A DNA stretch of 11,112 nucleotides from Gemmatimonadales bacterium UBA1120 (GTDB taxonomy: Bacteria > Gemmatimonadota > Gemmatimonadetes > Longimicrobiales > Gaopeijiaceae). The notes beneath the pieces are model-generated. The model saw nothing but the letters and a program-made list of their open reading frames with translations, had not been told where the DNA came from and searched no databases. The first letter of the stretch is position 1, and every line of letters begins with the position of its first letter. The translations under genes and the position numbers were made by a program. Below, piece after piece: positions 1-7,967 of the stretch. Location: assembly GCA_002313925.1 (NCBI GenBank), contig DCAZ01000022.1, positions 12,311 through 23,422 on the forward strand, written 5' to 3'.

Positions 1-1145
1 TCAAACCACATTCCAATATTAATGAAAATCGAGATCACAAAGAGCGCTGGGATTGAGTGCCTGATACGTCTAAACCAGAGCATGACCGGAACGAATCCAT
101 TACAAGTCAGCATCGTCCATGTTGCCCACCAATAGTCACCAAAAAGACGATTCCAGAATGCAGTCCTCTCTATCTCTTCTCCGCTATACCAAGCTAGGAA
201 AAACTCAGACAGGTACGCGTAAAGTACGATCAGCGAAGTGAGTAAACACAACTTCGCCATCGCATCGAAATGCTTCGTCGTGAGGTATGCCTCAAGACCA
301 AAAATCTTCCTGATGGGCACGACGAGCGTGATGACCATCGCAACACCTGAGAAAATCGCACCGGCAACAAAGTAGGGAGCAAAAATTGTAGCGTGCCATC
401 CTGGCACGATCGTCATAGCAAAGTCCCAAGACACAACCGAGTGCACAGAGAGCACGAGGGGTGCGGCTAGTGCAGCTAAAAAGATGTACGCCTTCCCGAA
501 GTGGTGCCACTGAGAGTCAGTGCCTTGCCATCCTAGTGAGATCACTTGGTAAAACTTCTTCCTCAAGCCGGTTGCTCGGTCTCGGGCGGCTGCAATATCT
601 GGAATTGCGCCTAAGTAGAAAAACGTCGCCGATACCGTAAAGTAGGTAGTAATCGCAAATACATCCCAAACCAGTGGTGACTTAAAATTAGGCCATAAGA
701 AGCGGGAGTTTGGATATGGAATCAGCCAATACGCGTGCCAGAGTCGCCCAACGTGAATTAGTGGGAACAGACCTGCAGTCATAACGGCGAACACCGTCAT
801 CGCCTCAGCAGCGCGATAAATTGATTGCCGCCACGGGGCCCGAAACAGAAAAAGAATCGCTGAAATCAGCGTCCCTGAGTGCGCAATACCGACCCAGAAT
901 ACGAATGTTGTGATATAGACGCCCCACCCGACCGGTGAGTTGAGGCCGCTGACACCAATGCCCTTGTAGAGTTGCCAACCCCAGGCGCCAAAGAAAAGCA
1001 CCACACCTGCAGCAGCCACCGCGAGAAGTGCCCACCAGGCTTTACCCGGGGTTTCGAGTGCCCGAAGAACATCACGATTGACTTCATCATACGTGTGAAC
1101 GTCGGGGTGCGGGACCGCACCCCGAGCCGTTCGTCCCTCAGGCAC
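1..1145 (-). CDS. actC: Alternative complex III subunit ActC, NrfD-like integral membrane quinol-binding subunit (C-terminus cut by window edge)
   Basis: Integral membrane subunit of alternative complex III, which oxidises membrane quinol and passes electrons to the periplasmic Fe-S and heme subunits. It belongs to the NrfD/PsrC family. 381 codons are readable before the left edge; family members are somewhat longer, so the C-terminus is missing. After a polar N-terminus (about residues 1-35) there are many hydrophobic segments. Family-typical motifs are FWVGIAHSGTLIS at 83-95, GLFPLIHVGR at 115-124, SVHSVVSWDFA near 233-243 and PGWHATIFAPYFVAGAIFSG at 248-267. I chose the GTG at 1145 because AGGAG (1158-1154, minus strand) lies 8 bases upstream. 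A GTG at 1154, overlapping the actB stop by 4 bases, is the alternative. It is the third gene of a coupled actABC unit; actD, E and F would lie beyond the edge. Identity is firm; the start is less so. Confidence 0.94.
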   Translation of the reverse strand, partial: MPEGRTARGAVPHPDVHTYDEVNRDVLRALETPGKAWWALLAVAAAGVVLFFGAWGWQLYKGIGVSGLNSPVGWGVYITTFVFWVGIAHSGTLISAILFLFRAPWRQSIYRAAEAMTVFAVMTAGLFPLIHVGRLWHAYWLIPYPNSRFLWPNFKSPLVWDVFAITTYFTVSATFFYLGAIPDIAAARDRATGLRKKFYQVISLGWQGTDSQWHHFGKAYIFLAALAAPLVLSVHSVVSWDFAMTIVPGWHATIFAPYFVAGAIFSGVAMVITLVVPIRKIFGLEAYLTTKHFDAMAKLCLLTSLIVLYAYLSEFFLAWYSGEEIERTAFWNRLFGDYWWATWTMLTCNGFVPVMLWFRRIRHSIPALFVISIFINIGMWF

Positions 1146-1150
1146 CAAAC

Positions 1151-4100
1151 TCACTCCTCATGTCCCACAGATGCCACCTCATGGAAGGTGACCTTCTTGA
1201 GGTAGTTCACAGCAGGCTGGGTATTTAGATCCTCTAAAACACGATACGTTCGCTCACTGGACGAAACCTGTGTGATACGGGCATTGGGATCTCGGATATT
1301 GCCAAAAACAATCGCCTCGGCTGGACAGCTCTGTTCACATGCAGGGACGACCTCATGATCACGGACTTCTCTCCCGCCTTCGAGTGCCGCACGGTTCTGC
1401 ACCTCACGGATCCTCTGCACACAGAAGCTGCATTTCTCCATGACCCCGTTATCCCGAACAGTGACATCAGGATTCCATTGCCAGTTTAGGGGCTCTGGTA
1501 CCTCATCGGTGTACCTATACCAGTTGAAAACCCTCACTTTGTAGGGGCAATTGTTGGCACAGTACCGGGTACCGACACAACGGTTGTAGACCTGAGCATT
1601 CAGGCCCTCGGGTGTATGGTAAGTCGCGAACACCGGACACACTGTCTCACAAGGGGCATTCCCACAGTGCTGGCAAATCATAGGCAAGAAACGCACGTCC
1701 AGATCCCCAGCCTGAGTCGCGTCAACCTGTTCGTAGAAGCGCTCGATACGAACCCAGTTCATATCCCGACCCATAAGAACCTGTTCTTCTCCGACCCAAG
1801 GGACATTGTTTTCGGCCTGACATGCTGTCACGCAGGCGCTACATCCCGTGCACTTGTCCAGGTCAATGGCCATCGCCCAACGCGGTCCCTCTTGTGCGTC
1901 AGCATAAAGTCCGTGGCGCGATCCCTCTAAAGGAAATGCGGTCGGGGCTCCTCCGTCAGCAGGAACGGGGATAAAGCCACCGACCCCCTGAAGCTCTCTC
2001 AACTCTTCGTGACCCCCCTCTTCATGCTCATCATCTCCAGCATGGCCCAGGTCAGCCAAAGCAACTGCTGGAGCGATCAAGCGATCGTGTTGGTCACCAC
2101 TCGAGCCTTCTACTGTGGCGAGTCGTCGGTTTTCACCAGTGGGTATTACGGTGACCGAAGTCACTGTAGTCACTAAGGCCCCTGATGGCTGCTCAGAGGT
2201 CGATGGAAGCAATCTAAGCGCATTGACTCCCTTATCATCTGCATAGCGTCCCATGCCCGTGTGGCCACCACCCATAGCCAAGGCGACTACGTCCTCTCTA
2301 ATCCCTGGGTACAGCCAAACTGGTACTTCAAGTGAGCCATGCGGCGAAGTGACAGTGACAATGTCACCCTCATGGATTCCGCGCAGTTCAGCAGTGTGTG
2401 GGTTCATCTCCAGCCAAGAGTGCCAAACAATCTTGGAGACGGGGTCCGGTAGCTCCTGTAGCCAAGGACTATTCGAAAATTCACCAGCCCCGAATCGAGA
2501 AGACGGGTGAACGAGGAGAGTCAAGTCTCCCGGTGCATCAAATGTGGGGACCTCGAAGCTAAGCGCGATCTCTGGGGACTGTAGCTCTAGGGCCCTGACC
2601 TCCTCACGTCTGGTGTCTGCCATACCTGTCCGCAGAAGTTCCTGCCAAGCATCCTCGAAATCGCCATCTGCTTCATCGTATGCAGATCGATGGTGTTCTT
2701 GCAGATAGTCATAGAATGTTGCTGCATCACCCTGACCACTGAGTCCGTTAGCCACAGAGAGGAGTACGTCCCCAGTCTGCTTCGATTCAAAGTGAGGCAC
2801 AGGCTGCATAACCGGCTGCTGTACTGAGATAACCCCTGCAAGTGGGCTGGAGTCTCCCCAAGCTTCAAGAAAGTGCCGATCTGGGAGGATAAGGTCCGCC
2901 ATCTCCGATGTCTCATCCAGTGCTGAGGCAAAAGAGACCTTGAATGGAACTTGAGCGAAAGCTTCGGCGAAACCCGCCTGGGGGGGCATTGAATAAACTG
3001 GGTTTGCCCCGTGAACCATCACGACTTCTGACTCACCCGAGGCCATAGCACTAACGGTGGCCTCAATGTCAGCATAAGCACTCACCGCTCCATTCACCGG
3101 AGCGTCATAGAGCACTGTCCGACCGACATTACCTGCAACATGGTTCAGGATCATGACCGCGATGTTCGCCGCCGTTGCTCCACGGTGATGTGCACCCACG
3201 CCGGGGCCGAGGGCTAGGGTAGGAGCTTCCGATACAAAATCCTCTGCCAGTTCAAATATCACATCCTCAGTCACTCCTGCTACCTGTGCAGCAACTTGAG
3301 GATTGTACGCTTGGAGGACGTTGGAGTAAGGACCTGCAGCCTGAGGGTCATCTCCAGCAATGACTGCTGCCATCGCGAGCGCTACAGCAGCCTCAGTACC
3401 AGGTCGTATCGGAATCCACTTATCCGCATTCAATCCGGTCAGTGAAAGGCGAGGGCCAAGGTAAACAAAACGACCCTTCGACCCTGCAGCATCCACTGAA
3501 CTCATGCGAGCAAAGCCCTTATTGTGCGCTACTGGTGATGACCCAGTTTCGATAAAGTCATTGCCAAATGAGAGCAGAAAGCGAGCGTTCTCAAGGTCAT
3601 ATTGTGGGATCCCCGCTGTGCCATAAACAATCCGGGCAGCTTCAGCTAGTGGAGCATCTGAAATCGCATCATAGCTAACCCTGACACCACCTATGCCTTC
3701 AATAAATTCATCCACAAGTTTGTTAAGACTAGGGCCCATCCGGCCACTGATAAGCATCGGGTTCTGAGCGGAACCAAGACGAGCAACAAGCAGTGATTCT
3801 GCCTCTTCCCATGTCACCTGCCGCAATTCACTACCGTCGCGGATCATCGGCCCAGGAAAGCGATCTGGATGATAGAGATGTTGCAATGTGGCGTGGCCCT
3901 TCGCGCAAAGACCTCCCTCTGAGACCGGATGGTTTGGGTTGCCCTCAACTTTGATCGCTCTCCCTTCTCGGGTGCGCACCCACATCCCGCATTGGGCTGA
4001 GCAACCGCCACAAACCGTCGTGTACCAAGTCGACACTCCGGGTGTGATATCGTCGGGAGCTACTACATACGGAAGCAGGCGCTCAACTTTTTCGGTCGAG

Positions 4101-4195
4101 CACCCTGTCAGTGTTGCTCCAGCACCTGACACACCGAGTACCCTCAAGAAGTCCCGGCGCTTGATCCCATCTTTCATACTCTTATTCTCAGCCAT
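1151..4195 (-). CDS. actB: Alternative complex III subunit ActB, Tat-exported fusion of molybdopterin-oxidoreductase-like and 4Fe-4S ferredoxin domains
   Basis: Periplasm-facing electron-transfer subunit of alternative complex III, 1014 residues, a normal size for ActB. The N-terminus carries a twin-arginine motif (RRDFLRV, from residue 13) and a lipobox LTGC with Cys32, so it should be Tat-exported and lipid-anchored. Residues of about 60-670 resemble molybdopterin oxidoreductases, ending in a molydop-binding-like domain (about 558-665). This part keeps Cys62, 65, 69 and 97 (C-x2-C-x3-C-x27-C). An acidic, His-rich linker follows near 715. The C-terminal ferredoxin part from 775 has Cys 782/785/788/792, 841/844/849/853, 873/879/883 and 922/925/953/957. 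The 873 group reads CVGTRYC with Thr where a fourth Cys would be, as expected for the [3Fe-4S] site of ActB. ATG at 4195 shares one base with the actA stop (TGATG); a GTG at 4207 is the less likely alternative. No Shine-Dalgarno is evident, so translational coupling is likely. Confidence 0.96.
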   Translation of the reverse strand: MAENKSMKDGIKRRDFLRVLGVSGAGATLTGCSTEKVERLLPYVVAPDDITPGVSTWYTTVCGGCSAQCGMWVRTREGRAIKVEGNPNHPVSEGGLCAKGHATLQHLYHPDRFPGPMIRDGSELRQVTWEEAESLLVARLGSAQNPMLISGRMGPSLNKLVDEFIEGIGGVRVSYDAISDAPLAEAARIVYGTAGIPQYDLENARFLLSFGNDFIETGSSPVAHNKGFARMSSVDAAGSKGRFVYLGPRLSLTGLNADKWIPIRPGTEAAVALAMAAVIAGDDPQAAGPYSNVLQAYNPQVAAQVAGVTEDVIFELAEDFVSEAPTLALGPGVGAHHRGATAANIAVMILNHVAGNVGRTVLYDAPVNGAVSAYADIEATVSAMASGESEVVMVHGANPVYSMPPQAGFAEAFAQVPFKVSFASALDETSEMADLILPDRHFLEAWGDSSPLAGVISVQQPVMQPVPHFESKQTGDVLLSVANGLSGQGDAATFYDYLQEHHRSAYDEADGDFEDAWQELLRTGMADTRREEVRALELQSPEIALSFEVPTFDAPGDLTLLVHPSSRFGAGEFSNSPWLQELPDPVSKIVWHSWLEMNPHTAELRGIHEGDIVTVTSPHGSLEVPVWLYPGIREDVVALAMGGGHTGMGRYADDKGVNALRLLPSTSEQPSGALVTTVTSVTVIPTGENRRLATVEGSSGDQHDRLIAPAVALADLGHAGDDEHEEGGHEELRELQGVGGFIPVPADGGAPTAFPLEGSRHGLYADAQEGPRWAMAIDLDKCTGCSACVTACQAENNVPWVGEEQVLMGRDMNWVRIERFYEQVDATQAGDLDVRFLPMICQHCGNAPCETVCPVFATYHTPEGLNAQVYNRCVGTRYCANNCPYKVRVFNWYRYTDEVPEPLNWQWNPDVTVRDNGVMEKCSFCVQRIREVQNRAALEGGREVRDHEVVPACEQSCPAEAIVFGNIRDPNARITQVSSSERTYRVLEDLNTQPAVNYLKKVTFHEVASVGHEE
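1154..1158 (-). promoter_or_regulatory. Ribosome binding site deciding the actC start
   Basis: AGGAG on the minus strand, inside the last codons of actB. It sits 8 bases before the GTG at 1145, which favours that start over the in-frame GTG at 1154 that would lie on top of it. Confidence 0.55.
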
Positions 4196-4776
4196 CAGTA
4201 GTGACACACCGTGCAGTCAGTGGAAGCCTGTGCTTTTCCAGTATCATCCGGCTGGCGGTGGCACTCCACACACCAGCCCATATTGTCACCGCCCCAAGCA
4301 GGGTCACGACTGTCGAGGACCTGCAGCTCCTGTACCTCACCGTGACACTGTTGGCACTCAAGGCCAGCATTCAAGTGACGCATGTGAGGGAAGTGCACAT
4401 GGTCGGCAACCTTGTAGATACGAACCCAAGGAATAGGGTCTCCGCTCTGAATGTACTGCTGAATTTTTGCCACTTCTTCCGGATTGTTACTACCGGGAAT
4501 AGCCTGATGGCAGCCCCAGCAAGCCGAGACCGACGGTATACCCGCAGAGACGGATCGCTCCGCCGAATAGTGACAATACTGGCAGTCCATGTTGTTCTGG
4601 CCAGGCTGACTACCAGCGTGCTGATCATGGGGAAAAGCGATCGGCTGGCCCGACGGGTATTCCGCCTCAACCATGTCTTCAGATCCAGGAGGCTCCTGAG
4701 GTCCTTCCTGGATGAATGCTAGACCTGCGAGTGCGAGGAGGCTGGCAAGTCCGCCTATCAGCCAGTGCTTTCTCAT
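4195..4776 (-). CDS. actA: Alternative complex III subunit ActA, membrane-anchored pentaheme cytochrome c
   Basis: Multiheme cytochrome c subunit of alternative complex III, carrying electrons from the ActB clusters toward a terminal oxidase or soluble cytochrome. Using the ATG at 4776 it has 193 residues: a short basic start, one hydrophobic helix (WLIGGLASLLALAGLAFI, about 5-22) acting as signal anchor, then five CxxCH heme sites beginning at Cys65, 86, 141, 169 and 188 (CQYCH, CWGCH, CQQCH, CVECH, CTVCH). Family-typical phrases are QPIAFPHDQHAG, AGIPSVSACWGCHQ and IPWVRIYKVADHVHF. AGGAG stands 11 bases upstream of this ATG. The frame stays open to a GTG at 4887, which would add 37 residues before the helix; no Shine-Dalgarno precedes that GTG. 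It is the first gene of actABC. Function is firm; the start is open. Confidence 0.93.
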   Translation of the reverse strand: MRKHWLIGGLASLLALAGLAFIQEGPQEPPGSEDMVEAEYPSGQPIAFPHDQHAGSQPGQNNMDCQYCHYSAERSVSAGIPSVSACWGCHQAIPGSNNPEEVAKIQQYIQSGDPIPWVRIYKVADHVHFPHMRHLNAGLECQQCHGEVQELQVLDSRDPAWGGDNMGWCVECHRQPDDTGKAQASTDCTVCHY

Positions 4777-5169
4777 CCGAAGTTTTGCTCCTGAACGAAG
4801 CCGCGCAGTCCAAACCTGGGTGTCTGAAGGGGTCTGTCGACGAGGCAAGAAAACGCTTGTGACGAATTGGAACAAGCCCCTGAACACGGCGCGGTACTAA
4901 GAGCGGTCTAGGTAAGGCAGTGAGGGCGTACTTGATAGTGGCCCAATAAGCTTTCTCGCCCCCACCTATGTTATGCTTTCTCTGCCTTAGGTGACTTCTG
5001 CCAGTGGTATGCAAACCAGTTTGGTCAGCGGGCTTCTCGGGCTCCAGACCAGTTACATCCACGTTGCCTGGCAGGCCTGGTACGCAAGCGAATCCATTAA
5101 CCCTATATAGCCTGAGGATTCGCCAAAAACCTTGAGAAGCAGGAGCCTCGTTCACAAGAACTTATCTCT
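4777..5169. other. Divergent intergenic region upstream of actABC
   Basis: About 390 bases between actA (minus) and the hypothetical gene at 5170 (plus), or about 280 if actA starts at 4887. I see no convincing gene: the frames open here lack recognisable protein features. It should hold the promoter of the act operon. It contains a perfect 5+1+5 palindrome GCCTGGCAGGC (5066-5076) and a symmetric TATATA (5104-5109), which could serve as a -10 on either strand, but I find no good -35 partner for it. No terminator-like hairpin was seen. Confidence 0.5.
4788..4792 (-). promoter_or_regulatory. Ribosome binding site favouring the shorter actA start
   Basis: AGGAG on the minus strand, 11 bases before the ATG at 4776. 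The spacing is long but it is the only Shine-Dalgarno-like site near any actA start candidate. Confidence 0.45.
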
Positions 5170-5520
5170 ATGATGGGCGGTAGAGGGCGTGACTCCGTAG
5201 CACTCAATCGGTATCGTGGGATGACGATGACATCCTCACACAGATCCAAGGCTGACTCAGGCACCGGCCTACACATCGCGACAATCACACATGGTGGCCG
5301 TATCTGGAGTACGTACCTAGAGTTTGACGATGACCCAACGAGGCCAGATGTGTATCTCGCTCTCCTCCGATTTGATGTGGCGAATCCTACCAACCTCGAA
5401 GAAGCTCCGCGCACCACAGTGATCATCATCGAAGAGTCCTACCAGGAAGCTGTCACCAAAGCGCGCGACTTCGACGACCGCCAACTAGAAGCCTTGTTAC
5501 GGTCGGCACTACCTGACTAG
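5170..5520 (+). CDS. Small hypothetical protein, family not recognised with certainty
   Basis: Up to 116 residues, soluble, with no signal peptide, membrane segment, or metal or nucleotide motif. The N-terminal 30 or so residues are polar and Arg/Ser/Thr-rich. A compact region follows: LHIATITHGGRIWSTYLEF, an acidic DDDPTRPDVY turn, a hydrophobic strand (LALLRFDV), TTVIIIEES, and a C-terminal helix ending in ARDFDDRQLEALLRSALPD. The alternation of strands and helix looks like a real small alpha/beta domain, and the conserved-looking core makes this the coding frame rather than the antisense frame across 5103-5429. The start is unclear: ATG at 5170, 5221 or 5227 are all possible and none has a strong ribosome binding site. 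It stands alone, divergent from actABC and convergent with the ABC exporter. I cannot assign a function. Confidence 0.6.
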   Translation: MMGGRGRDSVALNRYRGMTMTSSHRSKADSGTGLHIATITHGGRIWSTYLEFDDDPTRPDVYLALLRFDVANPTNLEEAPRTTVIIIEESYQEAVTKARDFDDRQLEALLRSALPD

Positions 5521-5561
5521 CTAAACTGACCACACTCAAACCCGATAGTAGGACCTTTTCT

Positions 5562-6809
5562 TCAGGCTTCCTTCACCCATCTCCATAATTCTGGAAGAGT
5601 TGGCCTTTTTCCTGCCATGAGAATTCCCACCTTGTAAATCCTGCCAGCTATCCAAGCAATCGCAAGGACCGTGAAAAGCATGAGTAGGAATGATAGGCCA
5701 ATCTGCCAGGCCGGTATCCCACCACTCACCACACGTGCCCATATCAGGAATGGCGAGAAAAGAGGGAACAGAGACAACCATGTCGACATCGCAGTCATCG
5801 GTTGCATAATTACAACCGAGACCATCGCAATAGGGATCACAAGAAGCATAACCATGGGCAACCGCACCTGCTGAGCCTCCTGGTCGGTATTGCACATTGC
5901 GCCCACAGCTGCATGCAAGCCGGAATACATGAAGAATCCGAAGATAAATAAGCATACAAATAGGGTCACCATTCCGATCCCGGGAAGTGCTGAGAGGATA
6001 GTTTCTACTGGCATGAGCCCAGGACTTAGGCTGACCAAAAGAGGCATCCCGCCAACTACAATCAGGAATCCTGAGACAATCCAAACAAGAAGTTGCGTAA
6101 GGCCAACAGCGCCGACACCCAGGATTTTTCCTAACATGAGGTGCCATGGTTCCATCGAGGAAATGATCACTTCTACGATGCGACTGGTCTTCTCCTCTAG
6201 CGTCGCTCTCATCACTGAGTCTGCGTAGAATAGAATTACCATGTAGAGAAAGAAGGCCCCTAGATACGCCACCCAGAATTGTGGCTCCTCCGTTGAAGTC
6301 TGTTCCTCCGACAGTAATTCCAGGCTAAGGTCTCCCCCACTTAAGAGTGCCTCTGCATCGACCCCCCGCCTTTCAAGCTGGTACTCCATAACCGCACGGG
6401 TAATAGCACTTTGTAGGGTTAGTTGGCGGATGGGTGAAGGACGGGTAGTCACGTACACAATCGCTTCGCCAGTATCAAGTGTGAGTTCATCTAACACAAT
6501 GAACCCCCAGAGGTCACCTTCAGTCGCTTCTTTACGGAGACTGGTCACCACATCCGGATACCATCGCTCCTCCTCAACCTCAAGTCCTTCGTTTACCAGG
6601 TAGGGCGCAATCCGTTCGTATAACACATTACTACCATCAACAATCGCAATCTTCTGTTCGGCCTGTCCTCCACGCACCAGGAAGTACGCTGGAACAACCA
6701 TGAGGAGAAGAATAAGCAAAGGGCTACCTAGCGTTGAAATGACGAACCACTTCGAACGCACCCTCTGCAGGTATTCACGCCGGATGACTGCCCAAACATT
6801 AACCGACAT
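5562..6809 (-). CDS. ABC-2 family exporter permease (NatB-like)
   Basis: Membrane component of an ABC exporter, 415 residues. It begins with a cytoplasmic stretch (WAVIRREYLQRVRSK) and a first helix at about 21-45. A large extracytoplasmic domain follows (about 50-175), then five or so helices between 178 and 390, and a basic cytoplasmic tail (YKVGILMAGKRPTLPELWRW). The sequence EEKTSRIVEVIISSM (205-219), on the loop after the second helix, is the hallmark of NatB-type permeases, as is AVGAMCNTDQEAQQV near 301-315. The topology of two helices enclosing a big extracytoplasmic loop also matches. Its ATG at 6809 shares one base with the ATPase stop (TAATG), so the two are translated as a pair. 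Family members export sodium, antibiotics or unknown substrates; nothing here shows which. The family call is firm, the substrate unknown. Confidence 0.92.
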   Translation of the reverse strand: MSVNVWAVIRREYLQRVRSKWFVISTLGSPLLILLLMVVPAYFLVRGGQAEQKIAIVDGSNVLYERIAPYLVNEGLEVEEERWYPDVVTSLRKEATEGDLWGFIVLDELTLDTGEAIVYVTTRPSPIRQLTLQSAITRAVMEYQLERRGVDAEALLSGGDLSLELLSEEQTSTEEPQFWVAYLGAFFLYMVILFYADSVMRATLEEKTSRIVEVIISSMEPWHLMLGKILGVGAVGLTQLLVWIVSGFLIVVGGMPLLVSLSPGLMPVETILSALPGIGMVTLFVCLFIFGFFMYSGLHAAVGAMCNTDQEAQQVRLPMVMLLVIPIAMVSVVIMQPMTAMSTWLSLFPLFSPFLIWARVVSGGIPAWQIGLSFLLMLFTVLAIAWIAGRIYKVGILMAGKRPTLPELWRWVKEA

Positions 6810-7765
6810 TATTGAAGTTCCAGAGTAACATTCTTGGGCATCCCCGCATCACCAACTGACCCTGTCCCGGCATGACGAACAAAAATCTCGTGTAACCGCG
6901 GCTCTACAAGATCGAAGCGGTATATCTTTGCGCCGTATTCTAGGCCGCGCTTGAGAATGCTCTGGTGATCAGCGCCATCCTTCAGAATCAGGTGTAACTC
7001 ACCGTTCGATTCATGGATGTAATCTATCTCCGGACCCTCTAGCCATTGATTGGAGCCTTCAAACCTCACTACTACGACGCCGGTTCGCTCTTTCGCCTTT
7101 AATTCTTTTAGATCAGCATCGAGTACCTTTCGTGCATTGGATATTAGACAGACTCGCTCACAAAGCCGCTCCGCTTGGTCCATGAGATGTGTCGACAACA
7201 GAATCGTGGTTCCTTTGGAATGAAAATCTCGAATAATCTCTTCGAGCACGTCCTGATTGAGCGGATCAAGACCGCTGAAGGGTTCATCTAGAATTAATAG
7301 CTCAGGTTCATGAATAACTGTCCCGATAAACTGGACTTTTTGCTGCATCCCTTTCGAAAGAGCCTCGATCCTTCTATCAGCCCATTCACCAAGTCCCAAT
7401 CGTTCAAGCCAATCATTTGAGCGTTTCCAACCTTCGGTGCGAGATACCCCCCGGATTTCTGCCAAAAAAGTCAAGAACTCAGTACATGTCATTTTTCTGT
7501 AGACGCCGCGCTCTTCTGGTAAATACCCTACTCTCTTGCGACGCACGTCATCAGGAGTAGCCCCGAGCAAACTGACTGATCCCGCATCCGGATGCAGAAT
7601 TCCCATGATCATGCGTATGCAGGTGGTCTTTCCTGATCCATTCGGCCCAATAAGTCCGCATATGGCACCCCGGGGTACATCGAAGTTCAGTTCGGAAACC
7701 GCAGCATGGTTGCCAAAACGTTTCGTAACACCACTGAGCCGGATTGCGTATCGTGTATCAATCAC
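6809..7765 (-). CDS. ABC exporter ATP-binding protein (NatA-like, with C-terminal DUF4162-type extension)
   Basis: Cytoplasmic ATPase that drives the adjoining NatB-like permease, 318 residues. Visible motifs in order: Walker A GPNGSGKTT (40-48), the Q-loop region GYLPEERGVY (80-89) with the PEER variant usual for NatA-type proteins, signature LSKGMQQKVQF (136-146), Walker B LLILDEP (156-162) with catalytic Glu161, D-loop SGLDP (164-168), and switch His193 in STHLMDQAE. After about residue 215 comes the C-terminal extension (VVVRFEGS, EPRLHEIFVRH) found in this subfamily. All catalytic residues are intact. The start is GTG at 7765; it has no clear Shine-Dalgarno, and an ATG a little upstream is out of frame. 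It is the first gene of the two-gene exporter operon, divergent from the AbrB-type gene across about 200 bases. The substrate cannot be told. Confidence 0.95.
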   Translation of the reverse strand: MIDTRYAIRLSGVTKRFGNHAAVSELNFDVPRGAICGLIGPNGSGKTTCIRMIMGILHPDAGSVSLLGATPDDVRRKRVGYLPEERGVYRKMTCTEFLTFLAEIRGVSRTEGWKRSNDWLERLGLGEWADRRIEALSKGMQQKVQFIGTVIHEPELLILDEPFSGLDPLNQDVLEEIIRDFHSKGTTILLSTHLMDQAERLCERVCLISNARKVLDADLKELKAKERTGVVVVRFEGSNQWLEGPEIDYIHESNGELHLILKDGADHQSILKRGLEYGAKIYRFDLVEPRLHEIFVRHAGTGSVGDAGMPKNVTLELQ

Positions 7766-7919
7766 AAATTCGCGCCATCTAAGGATGACCTAAGCTAGTC
7801 GAGTACTGATATGGAGCTAGAATTCAAGTTCGATAGAGTCCTGGTTAGATAGCCAGCGATCGCCTTGCAGGCTGGACAACTAATGAGAGAGACCCTCCCA
7901 AGATGCATACAAAATACCT

Positions 7920-7925
7920 TATACT
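7920..7925 (+). promoter_or_regulatory. Possible -10 element of the AbrB-type gene
   Basis: TATACT matches the sigma-70 -10 consensus at five of six bases and lies 42 bases before the start codon, in an A/T-rich stretch. No good -35 hexamer is found at the usual spacing, so the call is tentative. The rest of the 7766-7967 gap shows only a weak hairpin (CCAGC 7853-7857 / GCTGG 7871-7875). Confidence 0.3.
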
Positions 7926-7955
7926 TTACTTAGCTTATCGGGGTTTTGTACATAC

Positions 7956-7963
7956 AGGAGGAG
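7956..7963 (+). promoter_or_regulatory. Very strong ribosome binding site of the AbrB-type gene
   Basis: AGGAGGAG contains the full anti-Shine-Dalgarno complement AGGAGG with 6 bases to the ATG at 7968. It is the strongest such site in the window and confirms that start. Confidence 0.85.
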
Positions 7964-7967
7964 CTGC

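Noticed and set aside
1151..4195. ActB read as a true molybdenum oxidoreductase or polysulfide reductase
   Set aside because: The fusion of both domains in one chain, the pentaheme ActA before it and the ActC after it define alternative complex III.
3888..4436. Long plus-strand open frame opposite the actA/actB junction
   Set aside because: It is antisense to two clearly recognised genes, with no family motif and a Pro/Ser/His-rich composition typical of a shadow frame.
4679..5155. 158-residue minus-strand frame upstream of and overlapping actA
   Set aside because: It overlaps the heme protein in another frame and has an Arg/Pro/Ser-rich composition without motifs, so I treat it as a chance frame in the intergenic region.
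5536..6147. 203-residue minus-strand frame overlapping the ABC permease
   Set aside because: The permease frame carries the NatB motifs and helices. This one is rich in Cys, Trp and His with no recognisable domain.
7856..7863. GCGATCGC octamer palindrome upstream of the AbrB-type gene
   Set aside because: It recalls the cyanobacterial HIP1 repeat, but I noticed no other copy in the window, so it is most likely chance.
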